The translations under genes and the position numbers were made by a program. The notes below the pieces were generated by a model, which was given only the letters and a program-made list of their open reading frames with translations, had not been told where the DNA came from and ran no database searches. Shown one piece after another: positions 1 to 6,351 of a stretch of DNA of 12,487 bases. The stretch lies in NCBI GenBank assembly GCA_020718925.1, contig DYRC01000005.1:23499-35985 (forward strand). The letters run 5' to 3'. The stretch's first letter is position 1. The number at the start of each line of letters is the position of its first letter. Source of the stretch: Desulfonema limicola (GTDB lineage: Bacteria > Desulfobacterota > Desulfobacteria > Desulfobacterales > DYRC01).

Positions 1-148
1 GCTTTGGCTGGGGCGGAGCAGGCGGAGGCGCTGCTGCCGCGCCGCCTCCGAAAACGCCGAACACGGGAACCTGTTCTGCGGCAAAAGCCGGATATGACAA
101 TACAGTACACAAGATATAACACGCCGCTAAAAGAATATTTCGGATCAT
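1..148 (-). CDS. gspD: Type II secretion secretin GspD, N-terminal fragment (cut by window edge)
   Basis: Only the first 49 codons are present; the frame is open to the window edge. The product begins MIRNILLAACYILCTVLSYP and reads on into AFA-AEQ, a typical signal peptide with a signal peptidase I site near residue 23. A Gly/Ala/Pro-rich stretch (about residues 30-49, GGGAAAAPPPAPP) follows, where a linker or low-complexity segment would precede the secretin N0 domain. The start lies 4 bases after the gspC stop, and an AGAGG sits upstream at rather long spacing (about 14 bases). The secretin assignment rests on position (directly after gspC, last in J-K-L-M-C) and on the export signal; no secretin domain is visible. 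In the family, GspD forms the outer-membrane channel of the secreton. Another exported Gsp component is possible. Confidence 0.6.
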   Translation of the reverse strand, partial: MIRNILLAACYILCTVLSYPAFAAEQVPVFGVFGGGAAAAPPPAPPQPK

Positions 149-152
149 AAAT

Positions 153-938
153 TTATTTGATTCCTCTGAAAAGATTGAGTATAGGGTTATTCATGTCGTC
201 TTGGACGGGTTTAGCCTGAGTTTTTGCAGGCGCAGGCTGATGGATCGGTTGGGACACAACCGGCTTTCTATCCGGAGGCGGAGATTCGGGCTTTTTTTCT
301 GCCGAAACAGGTGGCGGTGCTACCAATGGATTAGCAGGGGGATTCACAGCCGGTTTTTCTTCTTTTGATGCCAGCGGCGCCTGTTTGTTCTGAGAATCGG
401 ATCCTGCAATAATGATAGGTTCTGCATCTTTGTGAACCTGCTCGCGCCGCACGACCTTAGCCGTATCATATAACAACAATTCCTGACGCTGATTCTCCGC
501 ATTGGATAAAATAATCCTGTCGTTCTGAATGACAGATATTTTCAGATCATCCAAAGAATCGCCTTCTTTCACCCGTCTGGGTTTTGTCCCGGGTTTTGCC
601 GCGTCAGTGATCAATGCGAACTTATAACCACCCGAAATCATAATTCCGGAAAGATTGAACTTTGCCGGGGCTTTAGCCGTCTGCACTGTCTCTGCATTTT
701 TTACCGTCTCTTTTCTATCCGGCGAAAAAATCGTTTTTTCAGCCACGATCTGATAAGATGTCTGAGGCGGAACAGTTTTGGGCAAAATCCTTTTTTCAGG
801 CTGTGCCGAAGATGTCGTGGCAGATTTGGGGTTTGTGATCGGTTTTTCCGGATCAAACCAAACCTGATAGGTCTTTATCCCGAAAAAGATTACGCTCGCT
901 GCCAGCACAACATTAATGAACCATATTCCTGATCTCAT
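153..938 (-). CDS. gspC: GspC-like inner-membrane linker protein of type II secretion, no PDZ domain
   Basis: The 261-residue protein has a short cytoplasmic start, one membrane segment (about residues 5-24) and a periplasmic region. Residues about 65-160 (AEKTIFSPDRKE... FNLSGIMISGGYKFALI... GDSLDDLKISVI) match the homology-region (HR) fold shared by GspC and PilP, the part that in the family contacts the secretin N0 domain. The PDZ or coiled-coil module usual at the GspC C-terminus is absent. Instead residues about 190-246 form a Pro/Lys-rich tail (NPPANPLVAPPP, PESPPPDRKP), and the protein ends NNPILNLFRGIK. Its ATG overlaps the gspM stop (ATGA), so translation is probably coupled, and the secretin gene follows at once. 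Its predicted role is to connect the L/M platform to GspD. The family is fairly sure from the HR domain and location; PilP-like is an alternative name. Confidence 0.8.
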   Translation of the reverse strand: MRSGIWFINVVLAASVIFFGIKTYQVWFDPEKPITNPKSATTSSAQPEKRILPKTVPPQTSYQIVAEKTIFSPDRKETVKNAETVQTAKAPAKFNLSGIMISGGYKFALITDAAKPGTKPRRVKEGDSLDDLKISVIQNDRIILSNAENQRQELLLYDTAKVVRREQVHKDAEPIIIAGSDSQNKQAPLASKEEKPAVNPPANPLVAPPPVSAEKKPESPPPDRKPVVSQPIHQPAPAKTQAKPVQDDMNNPILNLFRGIK

Positions 939-1495
939 GGCTGCTGAGTCCCTTCTCTGCCTTTTTTCATATAGCCGTTGACGGTGAGCGTGGTCTGAAT
1001 CTGTTCTTCCGGCTTGCTTCTGATCATTCTGACCGTCATATCACCGATTCTTAAAATTTTCGGAGAAGATTCGATGTCATACAGCAGGTCTTTTAACTGC
1101 CGGGTTGTGGAATTGAACGTCAACTGAATCGGAAGACGCAGAAATTCTTTTTCATCAGCTTCTTCTGCTTTCAATACCCGAACCGCTGTTATCTCAACAT
1201 GGCTTTTTTCAGCTATCTTATTGATGATATTTTGAATATCAGCCGAAGCCAGCGCAGGTGTTTCCTTTGAAGAAAGTCCGGCTTCAGCTTGTTTAACCTG
1301 CTCTGTCAACGCGGCAAGTTTTGCTTCAAGCCCGGCTTTCTGCCGAACCATCTCCTGATATTTTGCCAATTTTGCCTGTTTTGCCGTAATATCATCTCCG
1401 GACGATGCCCCGCTATCCGGCATAAACCGATAGAACAGCCCTATCAGCAGCAAAATGATACCGCAAATCAGAATATATTTTCGTTCTTTCGTCAT
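935..1495 (-). CDS. gspM: Type II secretion assembly-platform protein GspM (GspM/PilO-like)
   Basis: The 186-residue bitopic protein has a short basic N-terminus (MTKERK), one membrane helix (about residues 7-24), a predicted periplasmic coiled coil (about 38-75, rich in K/A/E/L) and a C-terminal ferredoxin-like region (about 85-175). This is the architecture of GspM and of PilO from type IV pili. In the family, GspM pairs with GspL in the inner membrane and helps to place the GspE ATPase. The ATG begins one base after the gspL stop and its own stop overlaps the gspC start. Primary-sequence conservation of GspM is low, so the name rests on topology and the L-M-C order. Confidence 0.78.
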   Translation of the reverse strand: MTKERKYILICGIILLLIGLFYRFMPDSGASSGDDITAKQAKLAKYQEMVRQKAGLEAKLAALTEQVKQAEAGLSSKETPALASADIQNIINKIAEKSHVEITAVRVLKAEEADEKEFLRLPIQLTFNSTTRQLKDLLYDIESSPKILRIGDMTVRMIRSKPEEQIQTTLTVNGYMKKGREGTQQP

Positions 1496-1496
1496 G

Positions 1497-2675
1497 TTAA
1501 GATTTCGTTTTCAATCCTATTAAAAATCGCTCTTTGCCGTCCCGTTCTTTGGTAATGCTTGACAAGAAGGCAACATCTTTGAAGAACTGAGACGCATCCA
1601 ATATCGGAATCAACTCAGACGCGGATTCCGCAAATCCTTCCAATTGCAGCCCTTTTTCGGAAATTATCAATTGCTGAACCCAAGCCTTATCCGGAATAAT
1701 GCGGCTGAGTTCTGCCATCATATCCAATGCCGTAGGGCGTCCGTTTTGCAGCTTGTTAAGATAATCTGCTTTTTTTTCAAGAGCTTCAACTTCGGCGCGA
1801 AGCTGATCCGCCTGTCTGACTTCTGCCACCAGACGTTTCATTTCCTGATTGATCCGGTTTTCAACAAGCCGATGCTGAATAACCCGGCTTACGCCCCATC
1901 CCGCACCGAACAACACTGTCAGACAGAGCAGAATAATAAAAGCATAAATTCCTGTTTTACCGCGTTTTTTTCGTAATTCAGGCGCAATAAAATTTATCTG
2001 AATCGGTGTCTGATAAAGCCCTTTCAACGCAAGCCCGAATGCCGGAATCAGGTCTTCGGAAATACCGAGTTCTTCAGGAGAGGCTGAAATTTCAACCGCG
2101 CTGTTTTTCTGCAATTCAATGAATCGCTCGTAAGCAACAGACAGATCCTTTGAATCCGAAAGGCGATACGATAAAAAATTGGCAATTGCCGAAGACCTGA
2201 TCTCTATGCCTGAAATTCCGCTGCCCAATTTCTCTTTCAATTCAAGATACGGCTCAATCACGCTTTTTTTGGCAATCGCCAGCAGAATCCGCACGTCCTG
2301 ATTTTCTTTGTCTTCAGCAAGAATCTGATAATCAAAATATATCTCATCTGCCGAAACAGGAACGAACTTTTCCATTTCATAGCTTAAGGTTTCGCGCAGA
2401 TTCTCTTTGGCTGCCAAAGGAAGCCGAATCTCTCTTATCATAGCGTATTCATTAGGAATACACAGAAAAATATCGCCGGAAGCAATCTGATGGCTTTCGA
2501 TAAACGCTTTCACCAGATCAGCGACAGCATCAAGTTTTTCTTTCAGCGATTTGCCTTTTTCCAACAGATAAACCGCTTCTTCGGCTTTGATGATGCCCTT
2601 AAATGAGTTTTTCAACCATAAAAGCCCTACGCGATGCTGGCTGATGTCAATTCCGAGACTGTTTTGAAAAATCAT
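1497..2675 (-). CDS. gspL: Type II secretion protein GspL (PilM-like cytoplasmic plus PilN-like periplasmic domains)
   Basis: The cytoplasmic N-terminal region starts with the actin-like (ASKHA/PilM-type) pattern SLGIDIS and contains LPLAAKENLRETLSYEMEKFVP, typical of PilM/GspL. One membrane helix (about residues 242-266, AFIILLCLTVLFGAGWG) leads to a coiled coil (RLVAEVRQADQLRAEVEALEK) and a C-terminal ferredoxin-like domain resembling PilN. In the family, GspL recruits the GspE ATPase through its cytoplasmic domain and pairs with GspM. I chose the ATG at 2675 (392 residues), which places LGIDIS six residues in. The frame continues upstream to a TTG at 2726, but that extension lies inside gspK and adds an unrelated 17 residues. 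No strong Shine-Dalgarno precedes the ATG, so translation is probably coupled to gspK, whose end it overlaps by 29 bases. Confidence 0.88.
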   Translation of the reverse strand: MIFQNSLGIDISQHRVGLLWLKNSFKGIIKAEEAVYLLEKGKSLKEKLDAVADLVKAFIESHQIASGDIFLCIPNEYAMIREIRLPLAAKENLRETLSYEMEKFVPVSADEIYFDYQILAEDKENQDVRILLAIAKKSVIEPYLELKEKLGSGISGIEIRSSAIANFLSYRLSDSKDLSVAYERFIELQKNSAVEISASPEELGISEDLIPAFGLALKGLYQTPIQINFIAPELRKKRGKTGIYAFIILLCLTVLFGAGWGVSRVIQHRLVENRINQEMKRLVAEVRQADQLRAEVEALEKKADYLNKLQNGRPTALDMMAELSRIIPDKAWVQQLIISEKGLQLEGFAESASELIPILDASQFFKDVAFLSSITKERDGKERFLIGLKTKS

Positions 2676-3681
2676 ATCTGTCTGACCACTGCACAATTCT
2701 GTATTTTTTATCCATTGCCGGGTCAATTTCGACCAATACCCGGATGACCTGTCTGATGTCGCTGTCCTGAAGCATTCCCATAGAGGTAATCGTAAAAAAA
2801 GGATATTTTTTCAAGGTGATATAGGGCATCAGCGCGGTCTGAACCCCGGGACCCAGCACTGCCGCGATTTCCGCATCTGATTCAAAATCCTTATCTTTCC
2901 GATATTCTATGATATTCTCAATGATTTCCTCTGTCATTTTCGGCAGCAGGCGCAAGACTTCGGCAGATGCCGCATTGATGTTGATCTTCTTTTTTCCAGC
3001 CGTTTTGGCATAATCCCCGCCCCCGAATACCGACCGCTTATCCTCGTAAGTATCTCCGCGATACACGGTAATCATCTCTTTGAGTCCGTCATAAATTTCC
3101 TGCGTCATGCCTCTGACCAGCAGCAGTTCTTCTATCGAATCAAAGTCCGCGTTTTTGCAGGAATACGGTTCAGGCAGCGATTGATAATAATCATTTTTTG
3201 CGCCGTTTAACCGATGAAAATTGCCTTCCTCCCGCCAATCCTGAACAGAATCAACAATCACATCTTTTTGATGAGCATCAAGCTTGAAGGGAGCCAACAT
3301 TATCCTCAGCACATTTTCGTCTGCGGCATTGAGATCAAATTTTCCGCTTTCATTGTCAATTTTTACTTTGAAACTGCCTTCGGCAAAATTTTCTGCCGCA
3401 ATATCCGCATTGATCCGCCATCGGGATTTGTCCTGTTTTTTATCAAATTCAACACCTTGGATCTGCGGCGGCTTTGTCTCGGTTTTAATCAGTTCAAATA
3501 TCGCCTGATAAATCCCGGCTTGTGCAAAATAATACGCCTGTGCTTCATCTCTGAAATTACGGGCAATATTAATCTCTGTCCGCATGGCGTGAGAAAATTC
3601 ACCCACAATCACAGACAGCAGAATCAATACCCATAACACCAGAAACAAGGCGATTCCCTTCTGATTATTCAGCAGTTTCAT
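2647..3681 (-). CDS. gspK: Type II secretion minor pseudopilin GspK
   Basis: The N-terminus is a class III prepilin signal: a basic leader (MKLLNNQKG) cleaved after Gly9, then a hydrophobic helix IALFLVLWVLILLSVIVGEF. The Glu at mature position 5 is absent, which is characteristic of GspK, the tip pseudopilin. Later segments (DSVQDWREEGN, the ASAEVLRLLP helix-hairpin-like part, EYRKDKDFESDAEI) fit the large globular SAM-like insert of GspK, as does the 344-residue length, long for a pseudopilin. In the family, GspK caps the pseudopilus with GspI and GspJ. The ATG overlaps the gspJ stop (ATGA), and the 3' end overlaps the gspL start. Confidence 0.93.
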   Translation of the reverse strand: MKLLNNQKGIALFLVLWVLILLSVIVGEFSHAMRTEINIARNFRDEAQAYYFAQAGIYQAIFELIKTETKPPQIQGVEFDKKQDKSRWRINADIAAENFAEGSFKVKIDNESGKFDLNAADENVLRIMLAPFKLDAHQKDVIVDSVQDWREEGNFHRLNGAKNDYYQSLPEPYSCKNADFDSIEELLLVRGMTQEIYDGLKEMITVYRGDTYEDKRSVFGGGDYAKTAGKKKININAASAEVLRLLPKMTEEIIENIIEYRKDKDFESDAEIAAVLGPGVQTALMPYITLKKYPFFTITSMGMLQDSDIRQVIRVLVEIDPAMDKKYRIVQWSDRYDFSKQSRN

Positions 3682-4283
3682 TCTTCCGGCTTCTGTTCAA
3701 TTCGGGCAATTACCCGGATCGGCACTGACTCCGGTGATTCTTTGAAAACAATTCGGATAGCCGCAGGCGGTGTTTCAGAATCCCAAGACGACATCCAGTT
3801 TGTTCCCTCTTTAAGATAGTCAAATTCAATGCTGCCTGCCTGCGGAATAAGATCATAAAAATCATTTTCAGGCACGGTCAACTTTCCTTTGAGCAGCGAT
3901 GTGTTTTTTTCATAAACGACCAGATTTTCGCCCCGTTCAGCCGGTTTTATGGAATATACAGCATAAACCGTGCCAAAATCATTTCCGGGAATGATCGCAA
4001 GAGAGGATAAAAATGTCAGGCGTTTCTGCTCCCCTTTTAAAAAAAAAGGCTGGGCTGCTTTTATCGCCCCTTTGTTTTTCGGTTTTTTGGGAATATACAA
4101 AGATGCCAACTGCCGTTTCATCAAATCCAAAGATGCCCGTTCCCGCTGATTTTTTTCAACATTCCGCTCGCCTTTTTCCCAAGCCCGGACGCCCACGCGC
4201 AACCCTCCGAACACGACTGCCACTATCATAGCGACAATTGTAAGTGAAATCAGCAGTTCTATCAGGGTAAAGCCTTTTGACAT
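3678..4283 (-). CDS. gspJ: Type II secretion minor pseudopilin GspJ
   Basis: The protein begins MSKGFTLIELLISLTIVAMI: a three-residue leader, the Gly/Phe prepilin peptidase site, Glu at mature position 5 and a hydrophobic helix. The body (about 201 residues in total), with WEKGERNVEKNQRERASLDL and the FFLKGEQKRLTFLSSLA segment, resembles GspJ rather than the major pseudopilin GspG. I chose the ATG at 4283 rather than 4340 because AAGGA lies 8 bases upstream and because a 19-residue extension before the prepilin leader would be abnormal. It is the first gene of the visible operon, with a promoter-like pair upstream. In the family it packs with GspI and GspK at the pseudopilus tip. gspI, its usual neighbour, is not next to it. 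Confidence 0.9.
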   Translation of the reverse strand: MSKGFTLIELLISLTIVAMIVAVVFGGLRVGVRAWEKGERNVEKNQRERASLDLMKRQLASLYIPKKPKNKGAIKAAQPFFLKGEQKRLTFLSSLAIIPGNDFGTVYAVYSIKPAERGENLVVYEKNTSLLKGKLTVPENDFYDLIPQAGSIEFDYLKEGTNWMSSWDSETPPAAIRIVFKESPESVPIRVIARIEQKPEE

Positions 4284-4311
4284 TGTGGTATTCCTTGCCG
4301 TAAAGCTGTGT

Positions 4312-4340
4312 ATAATAGTGTATTGCCGAATGTTATTCAA
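4312..4340 (-). promoter_or_regulatory. Predicted sigma70 promoter of the gspJKLMCD operon
   Basis: On the minus strand TTGAAT (4340-4335) is followed, after exactly 17 bases, by TATTAT (4317-4312). Initiation would fall near 4305, giving a leader of about 20 bases that contains the AAGGA ribosome site of gspJ. This is a motif match only, in AT-rich DNA, but position and spacing are good. Confidence 0.5.
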
Positions 4341-4369
4341 GCTTTTTTCCGATAATTCAATGCGAAAAT

Positions 4370-4421
4370 ATTGCAGAATTAAGCAGAATAGGATAAAAAT
4401 TCATTATCCGGCGTGAATGCC
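4370..4421 (+). repeat. Left copy of a dispersed direct repeat plus small hairpin
   Basis: Positions 4370-4405 match 6315-6350 at 33 of 36 bases (core GCAGAATAGGATAAAAAT). Inside the unit GCAGAAT occurs twice, 10 bases apart. In both places a short hairpin with a TGAA loop follows: here GGCG-TGAA-TGCC at 4410-4421, at the right copy a stronger CCCGGAAA-TGAA-TTTCCGGG. It lies between the end of the TIR gene and the gspJ promoter. The 4341-4469 gap also holds three copies of TCAAATG (4441, 4450, 4458) and no recognisable gene or strong terminator. Confidence 0.75.
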
Positions 4422-4469
4422 ATGAATGAATTAAAAATAATCAAATGATTCAAATGCTCAAATGAGCCA

Positions 4470-5651
4470 TCATTGCCTGATGCGAACCGCACGGACATAG
4501 TTATAGTCATTGAGCCAATTAAAGTTACCGTTGTAGAAAAAGACGTTCCACGCCCCGCCGGACGCACGATTATCCGATGTCCAGCACCAAATCTGCGTTT
4601 TATCAAATATCGGATTGATATACAGATCATTTGATTGCTTTTCCGATGTCAGCAATGATTTCAGTTCGTCAACTGTAGGCAGCCGCCAATCGCTGTATCC
4701 GGCAAATTTTTCATTCTTGAGCTTCTCAATATAAGCCGGTGCATCTTTATAAGGCATGTAATTATCAGAACCGGATTTCTGCCACATCAGACCCGTTGCA
4801 TGATCCGTTATTGTTCCGTCTTTATTATCCTTGAAATCGTTCTGAATGTACTCAGTCGGTATCCAAACTGAAAATGAAAATCGCTTACTATCTTTTCTTA
4901 ATTTGAAAATACTTTCAGCTTCCTCATGCGAAACCGTCATCGGCTTGCTTCTGAGATTATACTTCGGCGGCGGTTCTGATTTGCTAAATATACCCGAATT
5001 AATTGAAATCACTATCAGCAACACAGCTATAGCGGCTATCAACAAAGTTGTTTTTAAAGGCTGAGATTGTTTTTTCTGTTTGCGCTGAGTATCAGAAAAT
5101 AGCGGTGCCGGTTTCTCTGCTTCTTTCGGAGATTGAGGCGGGTTATCTTCTATAACAGGCTCATTAAGCTTAACTACTTCATCCTGCTCAGTTTTTTTCT
5201 CAGGAACATCTTCTTCCGTCTGCAAAGAATCCGGGATATTGCCATCCTGTTGATATTGCGACAAAACCCGCAGAATATCCTGAAATCCTTTCTCATAAGA
5301 CGGAAACAGATCAGCCCAATGGATTTCTTTCAATTGTTCATCAGCCGGTTCGCATTCCTCGATGCGGACAGGAATGACAAAAATCTCATCATCGGGAAAT
5401 TCGCCGAGCATATCCAAAGCCATCTTGAGTTCTTTCTGAACAAAGCCCCGTGTTGAAAGAGATTTTGAAGACAGCAATGCCAGAAAATGAGAACATTCTC
5501 TGATTTCTTTGCTGATGATCGTCCTCCATTTCTGACCCGGCAGCAAATCTTCCTTGTCCAGCCATGTTTTTATTCCGGCTTTTTCAAGATCATCTCTGAG
5601 CTTTTTAGCTATTTCAAGGTCTTCTCTTGCGTAGCTGATGAAAACTTTCAT
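4470..5651 (-). CDS. TIR - transmembrane - DUF1566 (C-type-lectin-like) protein
   Basis: The 393-residue protein has three parts. Residues 1 to about 130 are a TIR (TIR_2-type) domain: MKVFISYARED, TWLDKEDLLPGQKWR, and STRGFVQKE, where Glu74 is in the place of the catalytic Glu of NAD-cleaving TIRs. An acidic/Pro linker (about 140-190) ends in a basic patch (RKQKKQ) before a membrane helix (about 201-219, LLIAAIAVLLIVIS). Residues about 272-393 are DUF1566/Lcl-like: DNKDGTITDHATGLMWQK, GYSDWRLPTVDEL, CWTSDN, YVRAVR. The basic patch predicts a cytoplasmic TIR and an external lectin-like domain, as in a receptor. The start has a good ribosome site (GGAGGGG, 8 bases upstream) lying between a palindromic repeat and the ATG. 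It follows the truncated DUF1016 gene by 36 bases. The ligand and function are unknown; a defence or self-recognition role is inference. Confidence 0.88.
   Translation of the reverse strand: MKVFISYAREDLEIAKKLRDDLEKAGIKTWLDKEDLLPGQKWRTIISKEIRECSHFLALLSSKSLSTRGFVQKELKMALDMLGEFPDDEIFVIPVRIEECEPADEQLKEIHWADLFPSYEKGFQDILRVLSQYQQDGNIPDSLQTEEDVPEKKTEQDEVVKLNEPVIEDNPPQSPKEAEKPAPLFSDTQRKQKKQSQPLKTTLLIAAIAVLLIVISINSGIFSKSEPPPKYNLRSKPMTVSHEEAESIFKLRKDSKRFSFSVWIPTEYIQNDFKDNKDGTITDHATGLMWQKSGSDNYMPYKDAPAYIEKLKNEKFAGYSDWRLPTVDELKSLLTSEKQSNDLYINPIFDKTQIWCWTSDNRASGGAWNVFFYNGNFNWLNDYNYVRAVRIRQ
4482..4547 (-). other. Candidate diversity-generating variable region at the 3' end of the TIR-DUF1566 gene
   Basis: Codons 369-385 (4547-4497) read NVFFYNGNFNWLNDYNY. 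Sixteen of these seventeen codons end in a pyrimidine (all but TGG), with seven AAC/AAT, the NNY pattern left when AAY codons of a template repeat are mutagenised at adenines. A GC-richer block encoding VRAVR (4496-4482) follows at the very end of a C-type-lectin-like domain, where retroelement targets usually end their variable region. Ordinary DUF1566 proteins also end in an Asn-rich stretch and VRxVR, and no reverse transcriptase or template repeat is in the window, so this is a hypothesis. Confidence 0.35.
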
Positions 5652-5664
5652 ATCCGAATCCCCT

Positions 5665-5695
5665 CCCGGAAATGAATTTCCGGGCTATTATGTGT
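5665..5695 (+). repeat. Half copy of a palindromic (REP/MITE-like) element
   Basis: These 31 bases are identical to 6352-6382 in the same orientation. They begin with the hairpin CCCGGAAA-TGAA-TTTCCGGG (5665-5684) followed by GCTATTATGTGT. Only the left part of the larger element at 6352-6447 is present. The half copy supplies the stop codon of the truncated DUF1016 gene and abuts the ribosome site of the TIR gene. Confidence 0.9.
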
Positions 5696-6161
5696 ACTTC
5701 TTAATTTCATACCAATTATTGTCAGCACATTCGATTTCATAGAAATTCCGTTCATCAGGATTTTCAATCCGCATGAGTTTGAGATAGTGTGACCAGCTTA
5801 GAACAAATTTCGGCAAAACAGTTGTTCGGGATATAATTTCTTTGTTTTCAGGCTGTTGTAATTTCGCAGACGATTTCTGCGGAATTGAGTAAGTCAGGTA
5901 AAACCGGCGCATCTGCTCCAGATTTCTTTCCGAAAATCCTTTTCCGAACTCAATAGTAAGCCGTTTGGAAAGTTCTTTCAAAACCTGCTTACCATATTCA
6001 GCCCGTTCTTTACCTTGCTGATTATCTTCCACAATCACACGCCCTATTTCATAATAGGTATGAACCATCGTCTGATTCACAGCACGCACAACAGTCTGCC
6101 GGGCTGAGTTCAGCAGCTCGGAAATTTTGGAATAAAGATTATTTACGGCAATTTCATTCAT
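5688..6161 (-). CDS. Truncated DUF1016/YhcG N-terminal domain protein (nuclease part missing)
   Basis: The 157-residue product matches the N-terminal DUF1016_N region of YhcG-type proteins: the helical start LYSKISELLNSARQTVVRAV, YYEIGRVIVE, RAEYGKQVLKELSKRL, GFSERNLEQMRRFYLTY, LSWSHYLKLMRI and RNFYEIE. Full-length members are roughly twice as long and carry a C-terminal PDDEXK nuclease-like domain, absent here. After NNW the expected continuation is lost, and the frame ends at a TAA inside a palindromic repeat copy, so the gene was probably cut by the repeat or by recombination at it. Only a weak GGGA precedes the ATG, while a promoter-like pair lies about 100 bases upstream. The remnant may be expressed and could still bind DNA or a partner, but nuclease activity is not expected. 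It sits directly upstream of the TIR gene, in the same direction. Confidence 0.82.
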   Translation of the reverse strand: MNEIAVNNLYSKISELLNSARQTVVRAVNQTMVHTYYEIGRVIVEDNQQGKERAEYGKQVLKELSKRLTIEFGKGFSERNLEQMRRFYLTYSIPQKSSAKLQQPENKEIISRTTVLPKFVLSWSHYLKLMRIENPDERNFYEIECADNNWYEIKKYT

Positions 6162-6262
6162 GCTTCGATCCCGTGTTTTTCATTTTTTACCGCAGGTCGT
6201 GAAAATTGCTCATTCAACCGGTATATATTGAACGCTCACCCCATCATCTGCCTCATTAAAAA

Positions 6263-6291
6263 TATATAGCCTGTTTTTATATTTTATTCAA
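6263..6291 (-). promoter_or_regulatory. Predicted sigma70 promoter for the DUF1016 remnant and TIR gene
   Basis: On the minus strand TTGAAT (6291-6286) and TATATA (6268-6263) are 17 bases apart, the optimal spacing. The leader to the ATG at 6161 would be about 95 bases. The region is AT-rich, so a chance match is possible. The -35 sequence is the same as that proposed for gspJ. Confidence 0.4.
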
Positions 6292-6314
6292 CGGTGTAAC
6301 GTCTATTAAGACCT

Positions 6315-6350
6315 ATTGCAGAAATATGCAGAATAGGATAAAAATACATT
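6315..6350 (+). repeat. Right copy of the 36-base dispersed direct repeat
   Basis: It matches 4370-4405 at 33 of 36 bases in the same orientation. One base later the large palindromic element begins. The two copies bracket about 1.9 kb holding the TIR gene and the DUF1016 remnant. They could mark the ends of an inserted segment or simply be two copies of a dispersed intergenic repeat. Confidence 0.75.
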
Positions 6351-6351
6351 C

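Noticed and set aside
112..148. LAAC near the start of the gspD product as a lipoprotein signal
   Set aside because: The Cys is at residue 10, too early for a full hydrophobic region; a signal peptidase I site after AFA fits better.
4379..4630. 83-codon minus-strand frame at the end of the TIR gene
   Set aside because: It overlaps the DUF1566 coding sequence in another frame and shows no domain; the DUF1566 frame explains the DNA.
6238..6249. 12-base match (reverse complement) to the end of the repeat at 11551-11562
   Set aside because: The match does not extend on either side, so a degraded repeat end cannot be told from chance.
6316..6345. TTGCAG ... TAAAAA as a plus-strand promoter for gpmI
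   Set aside because: Poor match at both boxes, and it lies within the dispersed direct repeat that also occurs at 4370, where it faces no gene.
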